A stretch of 64,000 nt of DNA from Candidatus Delongbacteria bacterium (GTDB taxonomy: Bacteria > UBA4055), in NCBI GenBank assembly GCA_016937995.1, contig JAFGVM010000057.1:1-64000 (forward strand), in the 5' to 3' direction. A program made the position numbers and the translations under genes. The stretch's first letter is position 1. The number at the start of each line of letters is the position of its first letter. The notes under the pieces were generated by a model. That model was not told where the DNA came from. It ran no database searches and was given only the letters and a program-made list of their open reading frames with translations. Shown here in pieces: positions 16,061-24,680 of the stretch.

Positions 16061-17809
16061 CTATTTCTTTTTAACGGAAATATTCAACTCATCCAATTGA
16101 TCCTGAGATACTTCAGATGGTGCTTTTGTCAATGGACAGTTTAAACTTTTTGCTTTAGGGAATGCGATCACTTCTCTAATAGTTTCTTCTCCTGTCATGA
16201 CCTGCAGCAGTCTATCAAGTCCGGGTGCAATTCCTGCATGAGGGGGAGCTCCATATTTAAAAGCTTTTAACATAAATCCGAATTTGTCTTCTATCTCCTC
16301 ATTGGTCAGATCTAATCTTTTGAAGATCTTTTCCTGGATATCCCTGTCGTGGATCCTTACACTTCCTGAGGCAAGTTCAACTCCGTTCAGGACAAGATCA
16401 TAACTTTTACTCAGTACATTACCGGGATCATTCTCAATTTTATCGATATCTTCTTCTTTAGGCATTGTGAACATATGATGCATAGCATCCCATCGATCAG
16501 CTTCCTCATTGTATTCAAACATCGGGAAATCGGTTACCCAGCAGAATTTGAAATCTTTCGGATCGGTCAATCCAAGTTCATTTCCAAATCTGTTTCTCAA
16601 GCCACCGAGTACTTTGTTCACAGTTGAAGTTCTATCGGCACCGAAAAAGATCATTGCGTTACCATTTACCTCTGCAAGTTCAATGATTGTTCTTTTATCA
16701 TCATCTGTCAGAAATTTCTCGATCCCTGCTTCAAATTTTCCGTCTACCAGTTTAACGAATGCCAATCCTTTTGCCCCGAGGTGTTTCGCGTAGTCCTCAT
16801 ACTTCCCGATCTGCTTTCTGCTAAGGTCTTCCTTTCCTTCAACAGCAATGAATTTAACACATTCAGCATTTTTGAAAACTCCAAATTCTGAGTTTCTGGT
16901 AATATCTGTAATATTCTTAAGTTTTAGCCCAAACCTAAGGTCAGGTTTATCCACACCGTATTCCTCCATAGAGACAGAATAAGGTATTCTTTCAAAAGGT
17001 ACAGGAATTTCAATTCCCATTGATTCACTGAATATCTGATGCATTAAACCTTCTGTTAAAGAAAAAATGTAATTCTCATCAACAAAACTCGCTTCAATAT
17101 CGATTTGGGTGAATTCCGGTTGTCTGTCACCTCTGGCATCTTCGTCTCTGTAACATCTTGCGATCTGGAAATATTTATCCATTCCGGAGACCATTAAAAG
17201 CTGCTTGAATATCTGTGGTGATTGCGGAAGGGCGTAGAAACTTCCCGGAAATAATCTGGCAGGAACCAGATAATCTCTTGCTCCTTCAGGTGTACTTTTT
17301 GTGAAAGTTGGAGTTTCTATTTCCAAAAAACCTTTTTCAGACAGAAAATTTCTTGTAGCCATTGTTACTTTATGACGTAGTATCAAATTTCTGGTCATTA
17401 CTTCTGATCTCAGGTCCAGATACCGGTATTCTAATCTAAGTTCTTCTTTGGCATCAGATCTGCCTTTTAAAAAATTGAATGGAGGTGTAATTGATTCGTT
17501 CTCGATTTTTATATTATTTGCATCAATTTCTATTTCACCTGTTGCAAGATTACGGTTAGCATCAGGTTTTACTTTTACGACTCCATCAATAGACACAACA
17601 AATTCATTTCTGCATTTGGATGCAAGTTCAATAATATCCTGCGAAACTTTAGCCGGGTCAAAAATAACCTGTGTTATACCATACCTGTCTCGAAGATCAA
17701 AAAATAATAAACCACCAAGATTTCTATATTTATGTACCCATCCGGATAAAGTGACATTTTTATTTTCATCATTTTTTCTCAGTTCACCACAATTGTGTGT
17801 TCTCTTCAT
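16061..17809 (-). CDS. aspS: Aspartyl-tRNA synthetase
   Basis: This is a bacterial-type class IIb aspartyl- (possibly aspartyl/asparaginyl-) tRNA synthetase of 582 residues. The N-terminal OB fold (VTLSGWVHKYRNLGGLLFFD), ELRLEYRYLDLRS, motif 2 with CYRDEDARGDRQPEFTQ, a central GAD insertion and motif 3 (GAPPHAGIAPGLDRL) are all visible. The start ATG 17809 begins MKRTHNCGELR, usual for the family. It is the first gene of the aspS-xseB-fmt-pyk operon; the upstream region is shared with a divergent lipoprotein gene. Confidence 0.97.
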   Translation of the reverse strand: MKRTHNCGELRKNDENKNVTLSGWVHKYRNLGGLLFFDLRDRYGITQVIFDPAKVSQDIIELASKCRNEFVVSIDGVVKVKPDANRNLATGEIEIDANNIKIENESITPPFNFLKGRSDAKEELRLEYRYLDLRSEVMTRNLILRHKVTMATRNFLSEKGFLEIETPTFTKSTPEGARDYLVPARLFPGSFYALPQSPQIFKQLLMVSGMDKYFQIARCYRDEDARGDRQPEFTQIDIEASFVDENYIFSLTEGLMHQIFSESMGIEIPVPFERIPYSVSMEEYGVDKPDLRFGLKLKNITDITRNSEFGVFKNAECVKFIAVEGKEDLSRKQIGKYEDYAKHLGAKGLAFVKLVDGKFEAGIEKFLTDDDKRTIIELAEVNGNAMIFFGADRTSTVNKVLGGLRNRFGNELGLTDPKDFKFCWVTDFPMFEYNEEADRWDAMHHMFTMPKEEDIDKIENDPGNVLSKSYDLVLNGVELASGSVRIHDRDIQEKIFKRLDLTNEEIEDKFGFMLKAFKYGAPPHAGIAPGLDRLLQVMTGEETIREVIAFPKAKSLNCPLTKAPSEVSQDQLDELNISVKKK

Positions 17810-17904
17810 AAATTATTTTCTCCAAAATATCGTGTTTTATCAGCACCTGAAAAATAAAGTGATTATAACATAAAATCAATATATATAAAATTCATTTATT
17901 TAAG

Positions 17905-17933
17905 TTGCACCTGAGCAGACATTTGATTAAATT
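17905..17933 (+). promoter_or_regulatory. Sigma-70-type promoter for the lipoprotein gene
   Basis: TTGCAC at 17905-17910, 17-base spacer, TAAATT at 17928-17933, 28 bases before the start codon at 17961. Confidence 0.55.
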
Positions 17934-17960
17934 AAAAAGATAGAAAATTGGGGATCGAAT

Positions 17961-18473
17961 ATGAGGATCATAAATTTAACACTTTTACTGGCACTTATCG
18001 TTCTCACCGGTTGCAAAATTACAGGCCAGTATATTATAGATCAAAGCGGTGAAGGTACAGGTAAGATCATAGTTGAGAATTTCAACAAAAATATCTTTTT
18101 AGCAAGATTACGTGAAGACGAAAAGTATAAAAAAATTGAGATCACGTCTATTGATTCGATCGATCCGGACCTTTTTCATGTAAACATCAAGTGGGAAAAA
18201 TTTGAAGATGTCTTCAAGAGCATGAAGAAACTTGAGGACGGGAATATAGAATTGAATCTGGGGACTTATGAATTTCCTATAACTGTCAAGATCGATGGAG
18301 TGATAGATCCAAAAAAATCTACCGGTGAATTATTAGAACCTGATAAAATGGAATTCAAGTACAGTAAAGCGATCCTCACATATCTACCTGAGGAAAATTT
18401 CAGCTTTATGACCTTTTTACTGATTACTCTTGCTGTCCTGATCATTTATTTTTTGTTGTTCAGAAGAAAGTAA
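17961..18473 (+). CDS. Lipoprotein with C-terminal membrane helix (LppM-like)
   Basis: The protein starts with a type II signal peptide (MRIINLTLLLALIVLTGCK, lipobox LTGC, anchor Cys18). The middle is a soluble domain beginning ITGQYIIDQSGEGTGKIIVE, and a single helix with a basic end closes it (FMTFLLITLAVLIIYFLLFRRK). The lipid anchor plus C-terminal helix resembles LppM-like proteins, but I base this on layout and the repeated beta-strand pattern rather than a diagnostic motif. It stands alone between the aspS operon (divergent) and the exbB promoter. Confidence 0.6.
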   Translation: MRIINLTLLLALIVLTGCKITGQYIIDQSGEGTGKIIVENFNKNIFLARLREDEKYKKIEITSIDSIDPDLFHVNIKWEKFEDVFKSMKKLEDGNIELNLGTYEFPITVKIDGVIDPKKSTGELLEPDKMEFKYSKAILTYLPEENFSFMTFLLITLAVLIIYFLLFRRK

Positions 18474-18523
18474 TGAAGATGGGGAATGTGCTATTTATTT
18501 AGATAAAAAAAACAAATATTGTC

Positions 18524-18552
18524 TTGACAAATAACAAAAAGCAAAGTAACTT
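18524..18552 (+). promoter_or_regulatory. Sigma-70-type promoter of the exb-tonB operon
   Basis: A perfect -35 TTGACA (18524-18529), 17-base spacer and TAACTT (18547-18552) lie 84 bases upstream of the exbB start. This is the clearest promoter for the four-gene exbB-exbD-exbD-tonB unit. Confidence 0.7.
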
Positions 18553-18636
18553 AATGGCTCGAATTCAGGCTTCTATAAGCAGGGATTAAAATGGGAAAAT
18601 TATAACTAAATGAAATAAAAAAAAACGGAGGAAAAA

Positions 18637-19245
18637 ATGACTGAATATTTTGTTAAAGGTGGACCTTTTATGTGGCCGATCCTGATTATCTTTATTATTG
18701 GAATAGTAATCAGCCTTTACAAACTTTTCTCTCTACTAGGAACTGGAAAAAATGCCGGTGAATTAATGAAGGAAGTAAAGAAAGCATTAGCTTCACAGGG
18801 AACTGAAGGAGCATTAAGATTAGTTCAAGGCGGAAAACCTGTGGAAGAACTTATCAACGCAGGACTTAAGAATGTTAAGAACGGTATTGATAACGTAGAA
18901 AAAGCAATTGTAAACGAAGGTGGAATTCAGTCAACTTATCTATATAGCGGTATGATATGGATGTCTTCAGTAGTAGGTCTTGCACCGATGCTTGGTTTCC
19001 TTGGAACTGTTTGGGGAATGGTTGGAGCAATGGATGCGATCGCTGCTGCGAACGATATTTCTCCATCGATCGTTGCTGGTGGTATTTCAGAAGCACTTTT
19101 AACTACTGCATTCGGTCTTGTAGTTGCTATTATTATTCAGACTGTTCAAGGTGTGTTCCAGTCGATCATTGATAGCAGAGTTCTTGACATGGAAGAGACA
19201 AGTGTTGCTTTGATCGAAACATTAGTTGAAAACGAATCTAACTAA
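18637..19245 (+). CDS. exbB: ExbB/TolQ/MotA-family proton channel subunit
   Basis: ExbB forms the inner-membrane channel pentamer that uses proton-motive force to energise TonB. Three helices are visible: WPILIIFIIGIVISLYKLF (residues 8-27), one around residues 100-125 (SVVGLAPMLGFLGTVWGMVG), and ALLTTAFGLVVAIIIQTVQG near 152-172. LGTVWGMVGAMDAIA and the third-helix TTAFGLVVAI are family hallmarks. At 202 residues it is the short FCB-type form. GGAGGAAAAA precedes the ATG. It is followed 19 bases later by two ExbD genes and tonB, so the operon encodes a complete energiser. Confidence 0.93.
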   Translation: MTEYFVKGGPFMWPILIIFIIGIVISLYKLFSLLGTGKNAGELMKEVKKALASQGTEGALRLVQGGKPVEELINAGLKNVKNGIDNVEKAIVNEGGIQSTYLYSGMIWMSSVVGLAPMLGFLGTVWGMVGAMDAIAAANDISPSIVAGGISEALLTTAFGLVVAIIIQTVQGVFQSIIDSRVLDMEETSVALIETLVENESN

Positions 19246-19264
19246 AAAATAAGAGAGAATACCA

Positions 19265-19681
19265 ATGCTTAAAAAACCTGAAAGAAAGGTTGGGGAATTC
19301 AATGCATCTTCGATGGCGGATATTACTTTCTTGTTGCTTATATTCTTTCTAGTTACGACTACTATATCATCGGATAAAGGAATAAAATTTGTTCTGCCTC
19401 AAAAAGCGGATCAAACTGAGGGTGTTAAGGTTAAAGGGGTTGTGAATATCCTTTTAAACGACGATGATGATGTTCTTCTTGGAAAGAAAGGAAAAGAAGA
19501 AGAGGTCAATATTCAGCAGGTAAGAGACAGATTACAAGTTCTAAGCAGGGAAATTGCGGCAAATGGAGATTCCATTATTGTTTCAATAAAGGTTACTCCG
19601 GGATCGACTTACAAGAATTATATAGAGATCCTTGACCAGGTAAAAAGTGCCAATATAAATAGAATATCCCTAGCACAATAA
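19265..19681 (+). CDS. exbD: ExbD/TolR-family protein, first copy
   Basis: ExbD is the single-pass partner of ExbB and carries the conserved aspartate in its membrane helix. Here that is FNASSMADITFLLLIFFLVT (Asp in MADITF). The periplasmic part has the ExbD pattern ending YIEILDQVKSANINRISLA. The 138-residue length is normal. ExbB ends 19 bases upstream and the second ExbD begins 19 bases downstream. Two different ExbDs with one ExbB are common in FCB bacteria and probably form a heteromeric pore plug. Confidence 0.92.
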   Translation: MLKKPERKVGEFNASSMADITFLLLIFFLVTTTISSDKGIKFVLPQKADQTEGVKVKGVVNILLNDDDDVLLGKKGKEEEVNIQQVRDRLQVLSREIAANGDSIIVSIKVTPGSTYKNYIEILDQVKSANINRISLAQ

Positions 19682-19700
19682 AATTCAAAATGGAAGAATT

Positions 19701-20105
19701 ATGATAGGTAGTAAAAAGAAAACAGAGTCAGGACAAATATCGACTGCATCTATGCCTGATATTATCTTCATGCTTTTGATCTTTTTCATGGTGAGTACTG
19801 TGTTCCGTGAGTTTAGGGGGATTCCTGTAAAAATACCTTCTGCAGTAAATGCGAATAAGATCGAGGGAAAGAGAAATATTACTTATTGTTATATAGATGT
19901 GAACAAAAGGATAAGTGTTGATGATAAATTGGTGACAACTAAAGAGTTAACACCGATGATGTATCTTAAACGTACTCAAAATCCAAGAGTGATAGTTTCT
20001 CTTAAGATTGATGAGAATGCGAAAAATTCAATACTTGATCAAGTTCAAAAATCTTTACAGGAAGCTGATGCAAGAAGAATTGTATATGCATCTACATCCA
20101 AATAA
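19701..20105 (+). CDS. exbD: ExbD/TolR-family protein, second copy
   Basis: This paralogue keeps the essential membrane aspartate in ISTASMPDIIFMLLIFFMVS and a periplasmic domain with SILDQVQKSLQEADARRIVY. It differs clearly from the first copy in the periplasmic part (TYCYIDVNKRISVDDKLV), so the pair has diverged rather than been recently duplicated. Its stop is 52 bases before tonB. Confidence 0.92.
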   Translation: MIGSKKKTESGQISTASMPDIIFMLLIFFMVSTVFREFRGIPVKIPSAVNANKIEGKRNITYCYIDVNKRISVDDKLVTTKELTPMMYLKRTQNPRVIVSLKIDENAKNSILDQVQKSLQEADARRIVYASTSK

Positions 20106-20157
20106 TTGGGAAGAGAAATCATATAGTTAATGTATTGAAAATGAATCAGGAGTAATA

Positions 20158-20826
20158 ATGGCTCATAAAGTAGGAAAGTTACACGATAAGGCTTTGAAAT
20201 TGGAAGAGATTTCGACCATTGTTGTGTTCGTTCTTCTGACATTTGTATTCGCGATTTTTCATAAATTTGAGACCAAAGTGATTGAAGAGGGTATCAGAGA
20301 AATTGATATTGTGGTTGAAAAGGTTGAAATAACAGAGCAGGTCAAGAAAACTATCAAGCCGGCTGCTGTTAAAATACCTATAGCAGTAGAAGATGAGGAT
20401 GAAATTGATGAGGATAATGAAATTGAGATCGAAACAACAGATTTTGAATTCAACGATCCACCTCCACCACCTCCACCACCTCCTTCTGTAGATGAAGAAG
20501 AAATATTTGATTTTTTTGCGATACAGGAAAAACCGGAAATGATGCCGGGTGAAGCACAAAAAATATCAAGCTATATTTACAAAAATTATCCACCTCTTGC
20601 TAAACGAAGCGGAGTGTCAGGTAAAGTGAGATTGAAATGGGTTGTAAATAAAGACGGTATTCCAACTGATATCACAATTGTTAAAGAAAAACCAAAAGAT
20701 ATGGGATTCGGTCAAGTGGCGGAAAAGGCTATCCAGGCCGCAAGATTTAAACCTGGTATGCAAAGGGATAAACCGGTCGCTGTCCGAATGAGTCAGTGGA
20801 TAAGTTTTAAAACGAGCACAAAATAG
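20158..20826 (+). CDS. tonB: TonB-family energy transducer, first copy
   Basis: TonB couples the inner-membrane ExbB-ExbD motor to outer-membrane receptors. It has a short cytoplasmic N-terminus, one helix (ISTIVVFVLLTFVFAIFHKF), an acidic linker, a run of nine prolines (FNDPPPPPPPPPSVDEEE, about residues 99-116) and a C-terminal TonB domain (YPPLAKRSGVSGKVRLKWVV ... ARFKPGMQRDKPVAVRMS). The motif EEIFDFFAIQEKPEM between linker and TonB domain recurs in the second TonB at 22337-23008. The start follows CAGGAGTAATA. A terminator follows directly, so it closes the exb operon. Confidence 0.92.
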   Translation: MAHKVGKLHDKALKLEEISTIVVFVLLTFVFAIFHKFETKVIEEGIREIDIVVEKVEITEQVKKTIKPAAVKIPIAVEDEDEIDEDNEIEIETTDFEFNDPPPPPPPPPSVDEEEIFDFFAIQEKPEMMPGEAQKISSYIYKNYPPLAKRSGVSGKVRLKWVVNKDGIPTDITIVKEKPKDMGFGQVAEKAIQAARFKPGMQRDKPVAVRMSQWISFKTSTK

Positions 20827-20833
20827 CTAATGT

Positions 20834-20866
20834 AAAGGTCTGAAATATTCAGACCTTTATTTTTTG
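20834..20866 (+). terminator. Rho-independent terminator of the exb-tonB operon
   Basis: A 10-bp stem AAAGGTCTGA/TCAGACCTTT (20834-20843 with 20849-20858) is followed by ATTTTTTG. Confidence 0.88.
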
Positions 20867-20895
20867 ATTACGTTATTATTAAGAGGGAAATATTC

Positions 20896-22176
20896 ATGAA
20901 TATTTTAGTAATAGGTTCAGGCGGGAGAGAACATTCTATACTAAAAAAACTATCAGAGAGCAAAAAAGTAAGCAGGTTATATTGTTTGCCGGGTAATGCC
21001 GGGACATCAGAACTGGCTGAAAATATTGGATCACAGTTTATGGCTCAGGATAAGTTAATTGAATTTGTAAAGAACAATTCAATTGATCTGACCGTGATAG
21101 GACCGGAACAACCATTGATAGAAGGTTATGCAGACCGGTTCATAAAAGAGGGGCTCAATGTATTCGGTCCGGAAAGTAAAGCAGCTGTTATAGAAGGCAG
21201 TAAAGCATTCTCTAAAGATCTGATGCACAAATATAATATACCTACAGCAAATTATAAAAATTTTACAGATTACGATCAAGCAAAAGAATATCTGTCTAAA
21301 CAAACTGTTCCTATTGTGATCAAGGTAAGCGGAATAGCAGCAGGAAAGGGTGCGATAGTGTGTTTGACCAGAGAAGAAGCTGAAAAGACATTAAAAAGTA
21401 TGATGGTGGACAAAGAATTCGGAGAAGCAGGTGATGAGGTAGTTATCGAAGAGTTCTTAACCGGAGAAGAGGCATCAATTTTTGCAGTATCTGACGGGAA
21501 TTATTATAAAATACTTCCAACAGCACAGGACCATAAAGCTATCTTTGATGGGGATAAAGGGCCTAATACAGGGGGAATGGGAAGTTACTCACCTGCTCCT
21601 ATTATAAATGATGAATTAATGGAAGATATACAAAAAAGTATTATTGCCCCTACATTTGATGCTATGAAAAGCGAAAACAGAACCTACAAGGGAGTTCTGT
21701 TTGTTGGATTAATGATCACCGGGGAAGGTCCAAAAGTGATAGAATATAACTGCCGTTTCGGTGATCCGGAAACACAGGTCATATTACCGAAGTATGACGG
21801 TGATCTTGCAGAGCTGTTAATGGAAGCAGCAACATCCAAATTTACAGGCAATGAGATATTGCCTGCAAAAAATGAGCATTATTTATGTCTGGTCTTAGCA
21901 TCAGGTGGATATCCGTCTTCATATGTTAAAGGTTATACAATAGATGGTTTGGATCGTAGAGATGAAAATACAAGTGTTATCCATGCAGGAACAAAAGTAG
22001 AAAATGAAAAAATTGTGACTTCCGGAGGAAGAGTTCTGGGTATTGTATCAAGAGGAAATACTTTGAAGGAAGCTAAGGAAAGATCATACAATTTTGCTGA
22101 TCAAATAAAATTTAAAGATAAATACTGCAGAAATGATATCGGGGATAAAGGTATTAACAGGTATGATAATAAATAG
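20896..22176 (+). CDS. purD: Phosphoribosylamine-glycine ligase
   Basis: PurD (GAR synthetase) performs the second step of purine synthesis, joining glycine to phosphoribosylamine with ATP. The sequence shows the N-domain MNILVIGSGGREHSILKKL, LYCLPGNAGTSELAENI, the ATP-grasp segments (VIKVSGIAAGKGAIVCLT; DHKAIFDGDKGPNTGGMGSY) and YNCRFGDPETQVILP. Length 426 is normal. AGAGGGAAATATTC precedes the ATG. It is isolated from other pur genes and sits between two tonB genes. Confidence 0.97.
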   Translation: MNILVIGSGGREHSILKKLSESKKVSRLYCLPGNAGTSELAENIGSQFMAQDKLIEFVKNNSIDLTVIGPEQPLIEGYADRFIKEGLNVFGPESKAAVIEGSKAFSKDLMHKYNIPTANYKNFTDYDQAKEYLSKQTVPIVIKVSGIAAGKGAIVCLTREEAEKTLKSMMVDKEFGEAGDEVVIEEFLTGEEASIFAVSDGNYYKILPTAQDHKAIFDGDKGPNTGGMGSYSPAPIINDELMEDIQKSIIAPTFDAMKSENRTYKGVLFVGLMITGEGPKVIEYNCRFGDPETQVILPKYDGDLAELLMEAATSKFTGNEILPAKNEHYLCLVLASGGYPSSYVKGYTIDGLDRRDENTSVIHAGTKVENEKIVTSGGRVLGIVSRGNTLKEAKERSYNFADQIKFKDKYCRNDIGDKGINRYDNK

Positions 22177-22240
22177 ATAGATCTGTTCTGTTCTTGTTAA
22201 ACATATTTCAAAATCCAGTTGAATATATGATACTATAAAT

Positions 22241-22268
22241 TTGCTTTTTGCTAATAAATTGTTATATT
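22241..22268 (+). promoter_or_regulatory. Possible promoter of the second tonB
   Basis: TTGCTT (22241-22246), 16-base spacer and TATATT (22263-22268), 69 bases before the chosen start of the second tonB. Confidence 0.4.
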
Positions 22269-22336
22269 AATAGTAAGATGCTTTCCTTGATGCCATGATC
22301 CGAAATGATTTTCTAATTCTTAATTCGGAGGTCAAA

Positions 22337-23008
22337 ATGAGCTGGAATGTAGGCCATATCGCAGAAAAGAACAACAAATTAGCACAAATATCGGTATTGA
22401 TAGTATTTGCAATTTTAACATTTGTTTTTGCCATATTTCATAAATTTGAAACGGGTGTCATAAATACGGATATAAAGATCTCTGATATAGACATTATTGA
22501 CGTTGATATAACAGTACAGCCAGACGTAAAGCAAAGGGTTGAACCGGTCTCCTCAAAGATCCCGATCGCAGCAGAGGATGATGAAGAAGTTGAGGATGAT
22601 CCTCTTTTAGATATTCCGGACACTGAATTCGATGCCAGCAGTTTACCACCGCCACCTCCAGATTTTGCCGGGGGTGATGAGGAGATATTTGATTTTTTTG
22701 CAATTCAGGAAAAACCTGAGATGAATGACAGATCAAGAAAGAAATTATCTGAATTTATTTTTAAAAATTATCCACCGTTGGCAAAAATTAGTGGCGTATC
22801 CGGTAATGTTCTTCTAAGTTTTATTTGTTCCAAGGAAGGTATACCGACAAAAATTGAAATTGTCAGAGAAAAACCAAAGGATATGGGTTTTGGTGAAGTA
22901 GCTATTAAAGCTTTACAACAAGCAGTATTTTCTCCGGGAATGCAGAGAGATAAACCCGTAGCAGTCAGAATGAAATTCCCAATTAAATTTACAACTAAGA
23001 AAAATTAA
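22337..23008 (+). CDS. tonB: TonB-family energy transducer, second copy
   Basis: The start at 22337 is chosen because CGGAGGTCAAA precedes it; an ATG at 22295 has no such site. The protein has the membrane helix ISVLIVFAILTFVFAIFHKF, an acidic linker (EDDEEVEDDPLLDIPDTEFD), a shorter proline stretch (PPPPPDF) and a TonB C-terminal domain (YPPLAKISGVSGNVLLSFIC ... FSPGMQRDKPVAVRMKF). It is a clear paralogue of the TonB at 20158-20826, sharing EEIFDFFAIQEKPEM and the GFGEVA...KALQ pattern. It has no ExbB or ExbD of its own nearby and probably uses the upstream motor. It has its own promoter candidate and terminator, so it may be made under different conditions. Confidence 0.9.
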   Translation: MSWNVGHIAEKNNKLAQISVLIVFAILTFVFAIFHKFETGVINTDIKISDIDIIDVDITVQPDVKQRVEPVSSKIPIAAEDDEEVEDDPLLDIPDTEFDASSLPPPPPDFAGGDEEIFDFFAIQEKPEMNDRSRKKLSEFIFKNYPPLAKISGVSGNVLLSFICSKEGIPTKIEIVREKPKDMGFGEVAIKALQQAVFSPGMQRDKPVAVRMKFPIKFTTKKN

Positions 23009-23084
23009 GGAAAAGCAATATTCAATTTTCAATAAAATTGTCTACAAAATAGATTTTCCAACAAGTTCACTAAGTTATATTTTA

Positions 23085-23107
23085 GGTAGCCGATGCTACC
23101 GTTTTTA
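23085..23107 (+). terminator. Rho-independent terminator after the second tonB
   Basis: GGTAGC (23085-23090), CGAT loop and GCTACC (23095-23100) are followed by GTTTTT. Confidence 0.75.
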
Positions 23108-23235
23108 TTTGTAAAACTTAATTGCATAATTCTGTTTACGTATTTATATTCTATTACAAAAATGAAGTAACGTATCAGGGTACATTGATAAATAAAGACC
23201 TGATCGTATTAAATATCAGGAATATTGGAGGAAAA

Positions 23236-24141
23236 ATGAGAAGATTATTAGCGTTATTTATGATCATAATGTCTTTCAGTTTGTTTTCACAAAGTGATCT
23301 GTCCGCTGAAGAAATGGCAATGTTCAAAAGTAATGTTGTTGTTCCGTTGCCCTCAGAAATAATAATGGCATTGGACAGACTTTCCGAAGTAAATTGGAAA
23401 GAGATCGTTAGTTATGATTATACAGCTAACTATGCTGAAAATTATAAGATCGCATTAAACCTGGGTGTAAGGGTGGCTCAGGGATTTATAGCGATCCAGG
23501 CGGAAGATCGTAAAAACACGGGTGAAATGTTCAGTGTCAGTAGAGATCTTGCTGAAAATTTTGGAGCTAACAGCGAGATGTTCATAGATAAAGACCAGAT
23601 ATCTAACCTTCTGAATGAAGGTAAGTGGATGGATCTAAGAGGGATACTTGACGGTATTCATTTAGAGATAAAAGTGGAAATGAAAAAATATGATCCTGAT
23701 TATGTTGCTTTAGCTAGTGTTGGTGGTTGGATCGAAGGTTTGGAAGTTGTTTCAAAAGCATTATTATCGAACTATTCAGAAGATGCATCCACAATATTGT
23801 ATCAACCTGAATTGATAGAGCATCTTGCTTCAGAGATCCTTAGTATAAAGGATATTAATAAAAATAACCCTGAAGTAAAACTTATCAACGAAGAAATGCC
23901 TAAGATACAAAAATTATGCGATATGGGTTATGGTAATCCTATACCTGTTGAGAACATTAAACAGCTATCAGATATAAGCAGTAATCTGATAAAGGTTATT
24001 ATTACCGAGACAAAAAAAGAAGAGAAAATTGACAAAGAAAAGGAAGAGAGTAAAATAGCAGGGTTTCCTGTAGCGGTATTTGTTGCATTATTAGTTGTTT
24101 TCTTTGTTATCCTGAAAAAGAAAAAGAAAGGAGGAAAATAA
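23236..24141 (+). CDS. Exported protein with C-terminal membrane anchor, unknown
   Basis: I do not recognise this family. The start at 23236 is preceded by GGAGGAAAA and opens a signal peptide (MRRLLALFMIIMSFSLFSQ); the longer frame upstream lacks one. The mature part is predicted mostly helical, with no cysteine or metal motif standing out. The end is a membrane helix with a lysine-rich stop (FPVAVFVALLVVFFVILKKKKK), so the bulk is periplasmic and anchored at its C-terminus. Its stop overlaps the start of the next gene by 1 base (TAATG), so the two are translationally coupled. Confidence 0.7.
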   Translation: MRRLLALFMIIMSFSLFSQSDLSAEEMAMFKSNVVVPLPSEIIMALDRLSEVNWKEIVSYDYTANYAENYKIALNLGVRVAQGFIAIQAEDRKNTGEMFSVSRDLAENFGANSEMFIDKDQISNLLNEGKWMDLRGILDGIHLEIKVEMKKYDPDYVALASVGGWIEGLEVVSKALLSNYSEDASTILYQPELIEHLASEILSIKDINKNNPEVKLINEEMPKIQKLCDMGYGNPIPVENIKQLSDISSNLIKVIITETKKEEKIDKEKEESKIAGFPVAVFVALLVVFFVILKKKKKGGK

Positions 24142-24629
24142 TGAAATTTGATCGATTGAGATTAGAAAGATACTTTTTAATTCTCTTATCAGTTTTATTG
24201 ATAAATACTTCTTCTTACGTTTACTGCCAGGATGATGATTGGGAGGATGAGAGTGAGACAGATATAGAATATTTATCGGGTGAGTCAAAAAAGGAAATGA
24301 TGGTTAAAGAATATTACACTAACGGTGATGTAAAATCAGGATACTTCAGTGAAAATAAAAATGTTTATGCAACCTTTACTTTATACAAAGGTAACTCATA
24401 TGCATTCTCAATAGGAGCTGCCGATAATGCTGAACCTCTTAAAGCTTCTTTATACGGAAATAATTTCGTAGATAAAATATTTTCTGAAAATATTGAGACA
24501 AACAATTATAAGGTATTTTATTTCACTCCGGACAAAAGTGGTACCTACTATATGAAGGTTGAATCCAAAGAAGAAAAAGACAGTGATTCGGAATGGATGT
24601 ATTTCTACGGTTTTAAACAGGTTAAGTAA
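24141..24629 (+). CDS. Exported small protein with PPC-like beta domain
   Basis: A signal peptide (FLILLSVLLINTSSYVYCQ) is preceded by a long basic N-region. An acidic stretch (DDDWEDESETDIEYL) follows, then a beta-sandwich-like domain with YATFTLYKGNSYAFSIGA and VFYFTPDKSGTYYMKVES. That last pattern resembles the bacterial pre-peptidase C-terminal (PPC) domain, which usually flanks secreted enzymes, but here it stands alone. The gene is coupled to the preceding anchored protein by a 1-base overlap, so they may act together. A terminator follows. Confidence 0.65.
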   Translation: MKFDRLRLERYFLILLSVLLINTSSYVYCQDDDWEDESETDIEYLSGESKKEMMVKEYYTNGDVKSGYFSENKNVYATFTLYKGNSYAFSIGAADNAEPLKASLYGNNFVDKIFSENIETNNYKVFYFTPDKSGTYYMKVESKEEKDSDSEWMYFYGFKQVK

Positions 24630-24641
24630 AGTGTTTTATAC

Positions 24642-24664
24642 AGGCAGGCTTGACCTGCCTTTTT
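24642..24664 (+). terminator. Rho-independent terminator
   Basis: AGGCAGG (24642-24648), loop CTTGA and CCTGCCT (24654-24660) are followed by TTTT. Confidence 0.8.
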
Positions 24665-24680
24665 AATTTAGATTATAAAT

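Noticed and set aside
20179-20559. Long minus-strand open frame antisense to tonB
   Set aside because: It is a low-complexity shadow (runs of W/R from the proline codons) of a well-supported gene.
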